A stretch of 64,000 nucleotides of DNA from Pseudomonas sp. CCI4.2 (GCF_034350045.1 NZ_CP133781.1:4824501-4888500), one strand, 5' to 3'. Shown: positions 52,193-59,861, counted from the stretch's first letter. A program made the numbers and translations. Notes: generated from the letters alone by a model not told the origin.

Positions 52193-52931
52193 GCAATCGC
52201 TTAGCGACATTCGCGCGCTCTGCCGCCATTGCTAGCTCTTCGCGGGACACCGGACAATGATTAAGGGCCTCCAAATGGTTTGCAATGACCCTGCCAGCAA
52301 CCGACCGTGTGTACTCGATGACTTCTTCAACCCCCATGATTATCTCGCTACCGACATCCAGACACGCACCTCCGGCAGGAACCACCGAAACCGCAGGCTG
52401 ATGGAGAGCCACAAACCGTCGAACCTGGTCGGTGAGTACCGTATCGCCGGCCAGGTATAGGGTGGGCTCTCCCTCTATCTCGATGAAATACCCGACACCA
52501 TGTTCCATGAGTCGACCGACAAGCCCCCGCCCATGGGTGCATGTAACAGTTCTGATCTTGCCGCCGAGAAATGGCTGCGGACAGTGATGATTGTCTGGCA
52601 ATGATGCGACGTTCAATCCGCGCCGGATCAAGTACCTGGCATCATGCGGCGTACAGATCACTGGGATTTGTTTCTCACGCAACCATTTTATTGCTGCCCG
52701 ATCCAGATGATCGAAGTGGCCTTTCTGGCAGTGCGTTATCAAACAGTGCGTGATCGACTCGAGCAGCAACTTTGTAGTCGCTGGTAACGGCACCGTTGGA
52801 TTGCGCTGCCTATTGCTGAAGACCTTTAGAGAGGGATATGCACCCCGCTTTCCCAGCATAGGATCGACAATGACTCGACAAGGGCCGATCTCAAGCACGA
52901 TTGTTGCACTTCTAAGTTGATGAATCCGCAT
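52110..52931 (-). CDS. MBL-fold metallo-hydrolase (UlaG-like)
   Basis: A 273-residue metallo-beta-lactamase-fold enzyme. The metal motif is THCQKGHFDHLDRAAIKWLR (H-x4-H-x-D-H, a slight stretch of HxHxDH), later GEPTLYLAGDTVLTD (metal-bridging Asp) and VIANHLEALNHCPVSREEL with the last His. The start at 52931 has an agaggtta ribosome site. It follows the epimerase gene by 62 bp on the same strand, forming a two-gene unit. Substrate unknown; Zn-dependent hydrolysis of a lactone or phosphoester is plausible. Confidence 0.85.
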   Translation of the reverse strand: MRIHQLRSATIVLEIGPCRVIVDPMLGKRGAYPSLKVFSNRQRNPTVPLPATTKLLLESITHCLITHCQKGHFDHLDRAAIKWLREKQIPVICTPHDARYLIRRGLNVASLPDNHHCPQPFLGGKIRTVTCTHGRGLVGRLMEHGVGYFIEIEGEPTLYLAGDTVLTDQVRRFVALHQPAVSVVPAGGACLDVGSEIIMGVEEVIEYTRSVAGRVIANHLEALNHCPVSREELAMAAERANVAKRLLIPFDGEVLNFRTVRSGSRYLENGPLC

Positions 52932-52993
52932 TACTAACCTCTGGAAAGTCCATTTAATCGGGGCTAAGGGCTTTGTCGCCGGCTGGGAAGAAG

Positions 52994-54073
52994 TCAGCGA
53001 GCCTTGCCTTTGGCTATGCAATATGAGTTGACGAACGTTGCAGTGTGCTGCAAAGACTGACGTATATCCGGTTTGGCTATTCCATGGCTGTTGGCAAATT
53101 GCTCGACCGCCGCTGTATCAAAACGAGTGGTCTGGATAAAGTCCAAGGCTTCGGCGTTTGTATTCAAAAACCGCGCGACGGGAGGAATACTCAGTAGCAA
53201 CTTCAGCAATCGGAGCGAAATGAAATGCTTGGGAGGCTTTAAGCCAACGGGTTGTGCCACCTGTACCAGGAGTTCTCGCAAGTTGGGCGTTTGGTCATCA
53301 AGCGCCAGCAGTTCCTGGCCCACCATGGCAGGATCAAAAGCACAAACCGCCACCAGCTCAACCAGGTAATCCACGGTGACCAACGGCAACCAGTGCTCGG
53401 CGGTACCGGGCACTGCAGTCAGCTTTCCCTGCACAAGGTTGCGTATCAGCTCCACCAGCGGTTGACCGTCAAGGATATGCCCCGTGCGGCTGTGGCCACA
53501 AACCGTCGCGGGGTGGACAACGGTAATCTCCCCGCCCTTGGCCGACATGACCTCCAGGGTTGCAAAATGCGCCTCCAGCTTGCTCCCCTCGTAACCACCG
53601 ACATGCCCGTAGACGGCAGGCCAATTGGTCTGCTCCGGATAACGAGGATCAATTCCGATGCGTTGCAGATGTTCATGATTTTTCAGCATGTAGCCGCCGA
53701 TCATCACTAACCGGCTTTTTTGTTCAGCCGCCAACAGCGCCACGCGCTTTGCCCCTTCTACATTCACCGCACGTGAATGCTCCGATGAAAGCCCCCAAGC
53801 GAAGTGGACGCCCAGGTGGAATACGACTCTGGCGTGCCTTAGCACTTCTCTGTCAGCAAGGCTCAGCCCGAGGTTGTCCCGCTCCAGATCGCCAGCTACG
53901 GCAAATACCCGGGTTGCGTTCCCTCCCAAATCGTCGACTTGCTCCCGCAGTGCAGCTAGTCGCTCTGGGCGACGCATCAACACCCTAATGGTGTGACCTT
54001 TTGCACTCAGGTGCGCCACCAAATGTTGACCGATGAAGCCGGTACCCCCCGTGACAAAGCACTCGACGCGCAT
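52994..54073 (-). CDS. NAD-dependent epimerase/dehydratase (extended SDR)
   Basis: A 359-residue extended SDR: VECFVTGGTGFIGQHLVAHL (TGGxGFIG), Tyr-Lys pair in GHVGGYEGSKLEAHFATLEV (YxxxK), VVHPATVCGHSRTGHIL and PLVTVDYLVELVAVCA. It resembles dihydroflavonol-reductase-like nucleoside-diphosphate-sugar epimerases; ketone or sugar substrate not known. It is transcribed from a promoter with a 20-bp spacer, typical of MerR control, and the divergent MerR gene is the obvious regulator. Confidence 0.9.
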   Translation of the reverse strand: MRVECFVTGGTGFIGQHLVAHLSAKGHTIRVLMRRPERLAALREQVDDLGGNATRVFAVAGDLERDNLGLSLADREVLRHARVVFHLGVHFAWGLSSEHSRAVNVEGAKRVALLAAEQKSRLVMIGGYMLKNHEHLQRIGIDPRYPEQTNWPAVYGHVGGYEGSKLEAHFATLEVMSAKGGEITVVHPATVCGHSRTGHILDGQPLVELIRNLVQGKLTAVPGTAEHWLPLVTVDYLVELVAVCAFDPAMVGQELLALDDQTPNLRELLVQVAQPVGLKPPKHFISLRLLKLLLSIPPVARFLNTNAEALDFIQTTRFDTAAVEQFANSHGIAKPDIRQSLQHTATFVNSYCIAKGKAR

Positions 54074-54103
54074 TTCCCTGCTCCTTGGTAAGGTGAGAAA
54101 TCA

Positions 54104-54135
54104 AGCGTAAACTGTCGACCCAACTCTATAGTCAA
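54104..54135 (-). promoter_or_regulatory. Probable MerR-controlled promoter of the epimerase-hydrolase operon
   Basis: On the minus strand a TTGACT -35 box (54135-54130) and a TACGCT -10-like box (54109-54104) are separated by 20 bp. MerR-type promoters have such overlong spacers. The box quality of the -10 is modest. Confidence 0.5.
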
Positions 54136-54146
54136 GCGGTGTTTTC

Positions 54147-54536
54147 ATGAAAATCGGCGAACTTGAGGCCCGCAGCGGCGCCAGCCGCCATACGCTGCGT
54201 TACTACGAGCAAATCGGCCTGATCTCACCGCTGCGGCGACCTAACAACTATCGCGTTTACACCGCGCAAACCCTGCAGGATCTGGACTTTATCCAGCGCG
54301 CGCAAAGCATGGGGTTTTCCCTGGGGGAAATAGGCGAGATTCTGGATGCGCAGCGGAACAAGCTGATCGATTGTGCTGACGGCGCTAAGCTAATTGAAAA
54401 GAAGATGGTAGAAATCAGACAGAAAATCGCCAATTTCCAAAGCATTTATCGGTATTTGGATGAAGAGCGTGCAAACCTCGAAGCCAGTGCTGCCAAGCAA
54501 CTTGAGCTTCAGCAGCTGAACAACTCTTCCAACTGA
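54147..54536 (+). CDS. MerR family transcriptional regulator
   Basis: A 129-residue regulator: MKIGELEARSGASRHTLRYY, EQIGLISPLRRPNNYRVYTA (winged helix-turn-helix), FIQRAQSMGFSLGEIGEILD and a coiled coil (LIEKKMVEIRQKIANFQSIY). The effector domain is short and has one Cys (LIDCADG), so metal or redox sensing cannot be excluded, but an organic ligand is equally possible. It is divergent from the epimerase-hydrolase pair. Confidence 0.92.
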   Translation: MKIGELEARSGASRHTLRYYEQIGLISPLRRPNNYRVYTAQTLQDLDFIQRAQSMGFSLGEIGEILDAQRNKLIDCADGAKLIEKKMVEIRQKIANFQSIYRYLDEERANLEASAAKQLELQQLNNSSN

Positions 54537-54596
54537 ACTGTCAGCCAGCCTGCTTACAGCTTCTGCCGGTCAAATCACGAGGACCGCACCCCTCGG

Positions 54597-54615
54597 GTAA
54601 GCGTCTGTCCAACTC
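54597..54615 (+). repeat. IS66-type terminal sequence (gtaagcg end)
   Basis: gtaagcgtctgtccaactc begins with the GTAAGCG hallmark of IS66-family ends and lies 13 bp from the end of the tnpC remnant. Confidence 0.55.
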
Positions 54616-54627
54616 AACTTGCGTAAG

Positions 54628-54720
54628 TCAGGAAGGCACCCACTGATGCGGCAGCAACTCGTAAATCTCACTCGCACACTGCGTCGACAAGCGCTTGAGA
54701 ACGTCCTGCCCGGCGAGCAA
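54628..54720 (-). pseudogene. IS66-family transposase TnpC, C-terminal remnant
   Basis: About 30 residues, GQDVLKRLSTQCASEIYELL then PHQWVPS and stop. This matches the end of IS66 transposases (YLKDVLxRLPTxxASxIxELLPHRW). The catalytic DDE part is missing. A similar remnant in the opposite orientation occurs at 62690-62851. Confidence 0.75.
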
Positions 54721-54721
54721 A

Positions 54722-54951
54722 CTAGATGCGCTCTTCCCGCTCCGTTCTCGCCAACTTCTTTTCCCTATTGGTGGGCCACTTGAACTTGTCGTAACGCTTT
54801 CGCATGACACGCGCAGGGGCGTGCGCCGAATTTTCGGAACCGATTAATGCTGCATTAGTGAGGAATCGACTGGAGCCACCATCCCGATAAGTTGGTCAAG
54901 CTTCCAGCCGAGATCTCCGTTCTCGTCTAAGTAGATGAATAATTTCGTCAT
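54722..54951 (-). pseudogene. DUF3800 protein, frameshifted N-terminal remnant
   Basis: Starts MTKLFIYLDENGDLGWKLDQ, the hallmark 'LDESGDLG' N-terminus of DUF3800. A one-base deletion near 54898 shifts the frame, which resumes as YRDGGSSRFLTNAALIGSEN and KRYDKFKWPTNREKKLART before a TAG at 54724-54722. Similarity (FAR) continues briefly past the stop, then the sequence switches to the IS66 remnant. DUF3800 genes are frequent cargo of mobile elements. Confidence 0.65.
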
Positions 54952-55106
54952 AGAAAGCTGAGTAAGGAAGTGGGCGGTGCAATCCCTAGGGCCGACGCTC
55001 TTCCAGAGCGCTTACGATACAAATCATGCTTCGCGGTTTGCCTAGGATTTACTTGCACCGGATGAGAAGGGTATGAATCCATGGTCACATGTCAACAAGT
55101 TGTTGA

Positions 55107-55469
55107 TTAATTCGCTTGGGTTGTGCTGGGTGCACATTTTTTATAAAAAACGCTAGCTGCTTGGTGCGCCGAATTTAGCAGGGCTGGCCAACCTACTTTG
55201 ACGGTGCCACGCGGGTGCGGGATTTCGAGACAGATGGTCGCTGAAGTGATATCTGATCGTGAGGCTGACGACTGTAATGCCAGCGGAATGAAGGCCGGTT
55301 GCACGGCAACACTTGTCTGCGATTGCAGTCGAATCCATTTATGGACGAGGTTTGCGTTGATGCTGTGGCTGAGTGCGACGCTGGCAATCGAAGCGCCGGG
55401 CTGGGCGCACTCTAGAATGACCTGAATCTTGAAGGATTTGGAGTAAGAACGACGTGGTGGCTGCATGCG
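55107..55469 (-). CDS. tnpA: IS66-family accessory protein TnpA
   Basis: A 120-residue protein: MQPPRRSYSKSFKIQVILEC, AQPGASIASVALSHSINANL and VHKWIRLQSQ, the IS66 OrfA/TnpA helix-turn-helix. The later region ICLEIPHPRGTVKVGWPALL corresponds to the conserved 'G.V.V.WP' tail; the last 25 residues deviate, so the C-terminus may be altered. tnpB is missing and tnpC is only a remnant, so the element is non-autonomous. Confidence 0.75.
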   Translation of the reverse strand, partial: RMQPPRRSYSKSFKIQVILECAQPGASIASVALSHSINANLVHKWIRLQSQTSVAVQPAFIPLALQSSASRSDITSATICLEIPHPRGTVKVGWPALLNSAHQAASVFYKKCAPSTTQAN

Positions 55470-55615
55470 ATACCCGCTTAAAAGGCTAGAACTGGTGTTC
55501 ACTTAAATTTAGGTGGACACCATCGCCTTTGGCATCGGGATCAGAAAGGTGTGTTGGCCGGACCATACCGAACGCTCATCCTTCTCCTTGATGTAATGCA
55601 CCAGTAAAATCTCCC

Positions 55616-56416
55616 CTAATGAGCCAAAGTGGACAGTGTGCTAATGAACCTATCCCTGACTCTTAATCCGGTTGGGACTCTGTTTGGCTTCTCATCTTGC
55701 TCCAGTTGAACGAACGCTAACGTTCGACTCCCTTTGGTTGCATATCCTACAAACCAACCGTACCCGCGAGACTCATCGCTTACGCCGCTTGTGTCACAGG
55801 GATAAGTGGTACCTGTCTTACCGTGGATCTCCCATCCATCAGGATGAGTTTCAAGGAGCGATATGCGGGAGGTCAAGATGAAGGCTTTCTCACTCACAGG
55901 CAATTCTCGCCTAGCGATTTTCTCTTGAAAGTGGAGCTGTTCGATGGGGGAGATTTTTAACGAGGAGCTGATCCAAGCCCTATCAAGTCCATTTGACGCC
56001 CCAGGATCACCGGAAAGATCGGCATTACCGAATCCGAACAATCTAGCGTAATGCTCGACTTGGGCAATCCCCAATGCATGGGTTACTCGCTGCGAGTACC
56101 AAACTACCGAGTATTTTATCCAGCGTTCAGGATCGGTGGGTTGAAGCCAGTTAGGGCCTCCCCAATCAGGATCTCCCGGCTTATAGGTCAGCGCAGGGCT
56201 GTGTCGATCATGAAGAAAACCAGAATCAAACCCCATTAGGCTAAGCGCCAGTTTGAATGTGGAGGCAGGTGACAATCGGGCCGAGCACTCACCACGCTGA
56301 TAAAGGATGGCGGACATATTCACATCGCTGATCAGAGTACAAATATGGCCCGCCTCTACACCACCCACCATCCCAACCCAAAGACTAACCACCATGCCCA
56401 GCCTCCGTACTGCCAT
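55616..56416 (-). CDS. Class D (OXA-type) beta-lactamase
   Basis: A 266-residue precursor with signal peptide MAVRRLGMVVSLWVGMVGGV, cleaved near EA-GH. All class D active-site motifs are in place: S52-T-F-K55 (SPASTFKLAL), S103-V-V (KYSVVWYSQ), F129-G-N (LFGFGNAD; Phe for the usual Tyr), Trp148 (DRAWISSS), K200-T-G (IHGKTGT) and W221-F-V-G. It hydrolyses penicillins in the periplasm; spectrum cannot be judged from sequence. It lies between IS66-type tnpA and a GTAAGCG-type end, so it was most likely acquired by transfer. No resident regulator is adjacent. Confidence 0.93.
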   Translation of the reverse strand: MAVRRLGMVVSLWVGMVGGVEAGHICTLISDVNMSAILYQRGECSARLSPASTFKLALSLMGFDSGFLHDRHSPALTYKPGDPDWGGPNWLQPTDPERWIKYSVVWYSQRVTHALGIAQVEHYARLFGFGNADLSGDPGASNGLDRAWISSSLKISPIEQLHFQEKIARRELPVSEKAFILTSRISLLETHPDGWEIHGKTGTTYPCDTSGVSDESRGYGWFVGYATKGSRTLAFVQLEQDEKPNRVPTGLRVRDRFISTLSTLAH

Positions 56417-56537
56417 ACAGTTGAATCCTTGAGATCTAGTAAGCCATAGAGACTACATTCATGAACTTCCACATGGCAAACGGATGCGGATGTCGCTCCT
56501 CTCGCACATTGCATACAGCCCCGGGCTGGAATTAGAT

Positions 56538-56560
56538 AGGTGTGTCCGCCGTCCGCTTAC
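56538..56560 (-). repeat. IS66-type terminal sequence beyond the beta-lactamase gene
   Basis: Read on the minus strand from 56560 it begins gtaagcggacggcggacaca. The same end, diverged at 5 of 23 positions, occurs at 63640-63662. Together with the end at 54597 it encloses tnpA and the beta-lactamase gene. Confidence 0.55.
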
Positions 56561-56565
56561 TGAGT

Positions 56566-56607
56566 AATTGCATGGACTTGACCACCCATTTGCATTCGAC
56601 TTGACCA
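56566..56607 (-). repeat. Two 19-bp units at 23-bp period (IS21-like end, left array)
   Basis: Units at 56566-56584 and 56589-56607 read on the minus strand as tggtcaagtcgaatgcaaa and a variant. The same unit occurs four times at the same 23-bp period, in inverted orientation, at 62409-62496. Confidence 0.7.
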
Positions 56608-56672
56608 GTGCACATGAGCTCCATGACTGGCTAGACTCGACCTAAAGCAAACGGTGGCGCCAGGCAAAAATC

Positions 56673-56858
56673 GGCCGATTGTGTTGAAAAAGTCGGTCCG
56701 GCCAGATTGCCCATGCATCAAGCGGTGAAAATGCCTTTTTTGCACGCTGCTACACCAAATCTGAGCCCTGAACCTTCTGCTTAAAGTTCAGATTTCAATC
56801 TCAGACGCGTAATTTTCTGCCGTGGAAACCGAAGCCGACTTTTTCAACAGAATCGGCC
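56673..56858. mobile_element. 186-bp MITE-like element with 24-bp terminal inverted repeats
   Basis: The left end (56673-56696, starting ggccgattgtgttgaaaaag) and the reverse complement of the right end (56835-56858) agree in 23 of 24 bases. The interior (gcacgctgctacaccaaatc...) has no coding frame. The end motif gttgaaaaagtcgg is common at transposon ends in Pseudomonas plasmids and islands. Confidence 0.6.
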
Positions 56859-57021
56859 AAAAGCGGTCAGTGGCTAGGCGAAATTTAGATCTTGATCGCT
56901 GCTGGTTGCGTGCAAGTGTTGAAGCTGATGCCTAATTCACCCACGTGCTGACACAAGACTGGCCCACCTCCAAATCTGCACAAATCCAGCAAAGGCTATT
57001 GTTCGCGAGGAACAGACTGGA

Positions 57022-57170
57022 TCAGTGACATTTCGACAAATGGGTCAATTCGGCGTTGGTGCCGACAAACATGAACTTCATCAGCTCCTCCACAACATCG
57101 ACAACCCGGTCGTACGTGACGATGGTTTCATGCGCCCGGCTTCGTCGAACTCAAGGAAGGCTTTTGGCAC
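57022..57170 (-). pseudogene. ArsH-like flavoprotein, C-terminal remnant with frameshift
   Basis: The minus strand reads KAFLEFDEAGRMKPSS, then after a one-base shift YDRVVDVVEELMKFM and a stop at 57024-57022. This matches the C-terminal segment of the arsenic-resistance flavoprotein ArsH. The FMN-binding body is absent. It is evidence for an earlier arsenic gene cluster at this site. Confidence 0.55.
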
Positions 57171-57217
57171 GGATGATTGATTATCGTGACCATGCCCATC
57201 CAACGACCATGTTTGTG

Positions 57218-57676
57218 ATGCAGGCAATTACATTCGCGCCTTGGTTTAAGCCGGACACGACCCGATGGCTCATCGCCCCCGCGCGCTCTGTGTTCGCTGC
57301 CGGATTGTTTCTCGTGCCATGGGCGTCTGATTTTAAATTGATGCTAGTCGTGATCGGTGCGGTTGCGGCCAGTGCTGGCATTTTGTCGCCGATACTTACC
57401 TATTGGATCTCAGCCAAGGCCGGAAGCGCGCAGGGCTGGGAACTCGGCAAGCAGACGGCAGCGTTCAGTCTTGGGACAACCCTGGGATCGGCTGCGGATG
57501 GAATCCTCTACAGCACTGTCTTTCTCCCTGGTGCCTATTTCGTCTTGAGCGCGAGCCTCGCAATGCTGGGCTTTCTGTTAAGCCTCGGGTTGCCACGTTT
57601 ATTTATGACTTCCAGTCCATGCTCTCGCCCTTATCCGTTAGATACAGCACGAAAAGTGAAGATTAGTAAGGCATAA
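57218..57676 (+). pseudogene. MFS transporter, C-terminal half
   Basis: The frame encodes three to four membrane helices (RWLIAPARSVFAAGLFLVPW; LMLVVIGAVAASAGILSPIL; GKQTAAFSLGTTLGSAADGI; YFVLSASLAMLGFLLSLGLP), as in the last third of a 12-helix MFS exporter. The N-terminal helices are missing. The sequence upstream in frame comes from the arsH remnant's antisense strand, so any translation start here is fortuitous. Confidence 0.7.
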
Positions 57677-57838
57677 AAGTCCGGATTTTCCCGCAAAAAA
57701 TGGATAGTCGAACCACGAAGGCAAGGGGCGCTCACACCACGGAACTCCGTTAAGCCTCGCCCCAAAAGCCATCTCAGTATTTTCGCACCTACCGTGGGGC
57801 AGATCGCTATGGCGTGTACATGCCGTGATCATTTAATA

Positions 57839-57857
57839 TATACCCCCCTATAGTATT
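57839..57857. promoter_or_regulatory. GC-tract operator of the RcnR/CsoR type (dmeR)
   Basis: tatacccccctatagtat: a run of six C flanked by AT-rich inverted ends, 22 bp before the sensor gene start. This is the operator type bound by RcnR/CsoR/FrmR repressors. Confidence 0.75.
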
Positions 57858-57878
57858 TTTTGATTTCAAGGTGCAATC

Positions 57879-58157
57879 ATGGGTCACACCATTAAGGACA
57901 AGAAAAAGCTATTGAACCGTGTCAGTCGTATTCGTGGTCAGCTCGAAGCTATCGAGCGTGCGCTACACGAGGAGCGTGATTGCATTGAGGTACTACAGCA
58001 AATCACCAGTTGCCGGGGGGCCATGAATGGCCTCTTGACTGTGGTGTTGGAGGACCATATCCGCACGCATTTGATTGACGCGGATTTTGCTGACGGCAAG
58101 GAGCCGAATGATGCCAAAGAGCAACTGATCGAAATCGTCCGCAGCTACTTCAAGTGA
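57879..58157 (+). CDS. dmeR: RcnR-type Ni/Co-responsive repressor (DmeR-like)
   Basis: A 92-residue all-helical repressor of the RcnR/CsoR (DUF156) family. Residues His3, Cys35, His60 and His64 are present at exactly the positions that bind Ni(II)/Co(II) in E. coli RcnR (MGHTI; ERDCIEV; EDHIRTH). It is co-directional with the CDF gene seven bases downstream, and a GC-tract operator lies in front. It should repress the operon until nickel or cobalt binds. FrmR-type formaldehyde sensing is less likely in this context. Confidence 0.9.
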   Translation: MGHTIKDKKKLLNRVSRIRGQLEAIERALHEERDCIEVLQQITSCRGAMNGLLTVVLEDHIRTHLIDADFADGKEPNDAKEQLIEIVRSYFK

Positions 58158-58164
58158 AATCAAT

Positions 58165-59445
58165 ATGAACAACCTGTACGAAGCACCGTTCAATGTCGGT
58201 CATGACCACGTCTTTCTAGGCGCTGGCCATGAAAAAAATGAGCGCAAGACATGGGCTGTGATTGTACTGTGCACGGCCATGATGTTGGCCGAGATCATCG
58301 GTGGGAACCTGTACGGTTCGCTGGCACTGGTCGCAGACGGCCTGCATATGTCCACACACGCCGGTGCTATGTTGATCGCTGCACTGGCCTACACCTATGC
58401 GCGTAAACACGCCAATGATCGGCGGTTCGTGTTTGGTACGGGCAAGCTCGGTGATCTAGCGGGTTTCACCAGCGCCATCATTCTCGCGATGATCGCCTTA
58501 CTGATAGGCTACGAAGCCGTTTCCCGTTTCCTGTCCCCGGTCCCCATCCATTTCAGCGAAGCCATACCGATTGCTGTCGTTGGCTTGGCGGTGAATATTG
58601 CCAGTGCCTGGCTGCTGAGCGGTGCAGATCATGGACATGACCACGGGCACAGCCATGGACACAGTCATGGGCATGCCGGAGGCGATGAACATGACGACCA
58701 TCATGAAGAGATGCAGCGTATTGTCACTTCTGATGGGGTGTTCGAGCTGTCCATTTTCGAAGAAGGTGTTCCACCGGTATTTCGCTTCTCCAGCGAAGGC
58801 TCAGCCCCCTCGCTCTCGCCAAGCGATGTCACGGTTACGACGATACGGTCGGACGGATCTCGGCAAGTCTTTAACTTTCAGCAGAAAGCCGGCTTTCTGG
58901 AATCCACCAGCGACATTCCGGAGCCACATGGTTTCAAGGTAGCCGTTGCCCTGCCGTCTGGTGAGCAGATCGTCGAATTCGCGGAGCATGCTCACGACGA
59001 CCATGAAGTGGATAGCCGTGATCACAATATGCGAGCGGCTTACATTCACGTTATCGCGGACGCGGCCGTGTCGGTAATGGCCATCGTCGGCCTGCTGCTG
59101 GCCCAGGCATTTGGCTGGCTGTGGATGGATCCGCTTGCCGGTATCGTTGGGGCGCTCGTGATAGCCAACTGGTCCTATGGACTGATACGCCAGACCGGTG
59201 CGATCTTGGTAGATGCCAGTGCAGACACTCGAATTGAAGGCAAGATCAGGACGGTCATCGACGAGGCCGGTGACAAACTGGCGGACTTGCATGTTTGGCG
59301 GCTGGGCCCTGGGCATCTCGGAGCGGTGGTTTCGGTCGTCACACGCGAGCCAAATCGGACCTCGCAGTTTTACCATCAGCATCTTGCCCAATTCAAAGGG
59401 TTATCCCATCTCACCGTTGAAGTGCATCCGGAAACGAAGGTCTGA
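58165..59445 (+). CDS. dmeF: CDF family Ni/Co exporter, DmeF-like
   Basis: A 426-residue inner-membrane exporter. Helix 2 has ADGLHMSTHAGAMLIAALAY (H-x3-H in place of the usual H-x3-D, a DmeF trait), followed by RRFVFGTGKLGDLAGFTSAI. A His-rich loop (HGHDHGHSHGHSHGHAGGDE) and a long inserted soluble segment of about 100 residues (IVTSDGVFELSIFEEGVPPV) sit between helices 4 and 5. Helix 5 carries HVIADAAVSVMAIVGLLLAQ. The pair dmeRF is known for cobalt and nickel resistance. The ribosome site is short but adequate. Confidence 0.9.
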   Translation: MNNLYEAPFNVGHDHVFLGAGHEKNERKTWAVIVLCTAMMLAEIIGGNLYGSLALVADGLHMSTHAGAMLIAALAYTYARKHANDRRFVFGTGKLGDLAGFTSAIILAMIALLIGYEAVSRFLSPVPIHFSEAIPIAVVGLAVNIASAWLLSGADHGHDHGHSHGHSHGHAGGDEHDDHHEEMQRIVTSDGVFELSIFEEGVPPVFRFSSEGSAPSLSPSDVTVTTIRSDGSRQVFNFQQKAGFLESTSDIPEPHGFKVAVALPSGEQIVEFAEHAHDDHEVDSRDHNMRAAYIHVIADAAVSVMAIVGLLLAQAFGWLWMDPLAGIVGALVIANWSYGLIRQTGAILVDASADTRIEGKIRTVIDEAGDKLADLHVWRLGPGHLGAVVSVVTREPNRTSQFYHQHLAQFKGLSHLTVEVHPETKV

Positions 59446-59448
59446 GCA

Positions 59449-59637
59449 ATGGCTCTCAAATCCCCTTGCACTGAAGTCTGTAAATTCGATGGTAAGACTA
59501 CTCTTTGTGTAGGCTGCTTGCGCACCTTAGAGGAGATTCGCGGCTGGAAAAAAATGACGGATCATCGTCGTCATCAGGTAATCAACGAGCGCTCAAAGCG
59601 ATTAGCGAAATTGCAACGAGAGGTGGCCTCACGATAG
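59449..59637 (+). CDS. DUF1289 domain-containing protein
   Basis: A 62-residue protein starting three bases after the dmeF stop. MALKSPCTEVCKFDGKTTLC, VGCLRTLEEIRGWKKMTDHR: four cysteines arranged C-x3-C-x8-C-x2-C, the DUF1289 zinc/iron-binding pattern. Co-transcribed with dmeF; possibly a small metal-binding accessory, but DUF1289 proteins are also found outside metal operons. Confidence 0.88.
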   Translation: MALKSPCTEVCKFDGKTTLCVGCLRTLEEIRGWKKMTDHRRHQVINERSKRLAKLQREVASR

Positions 59638-59747
59638 CTTGGATCCAGCTTTATGCGGCAATCCAAACATACATTGCGCCGTGAGCGTAGATCTAGGTAG
59701 CAGCGTTGGTTGGCAGCTACTACTGGTCGACAATCGCGGCAGCATTT

Positions 59748-59861
59748 TCACCCAGGCGTGGTGACTAGCGGTCCATGCGAGGCTCTTGGTGGTGCGTAAA
59801 AACATATAGCAACAGACGCCATCGAAAGAACAGTGTCGATCAAAAGGGCAAATGGTTTCAT
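59748..59861 (-). CDS. Short ORF with signal-peptide-like N-terminus
   Basis: 37 residues: MKPFALLIDTVLSMASVAIC, then FYAPPRASHGPLVTTPG. A ggag ribosome site lies eight bases ahead. The N-terminal 25 residues resemble a secretion signal. It diverges from the NreB-like gene across the palindromic GC-tract at 60036, so it may be a small periplasmic metal-linked protein or the stump of one. Confidence 0.35.
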   Translation of the reverse strand: MKPFALLIDTVLSMASVAICFYAPPRASHGPLVTTPG

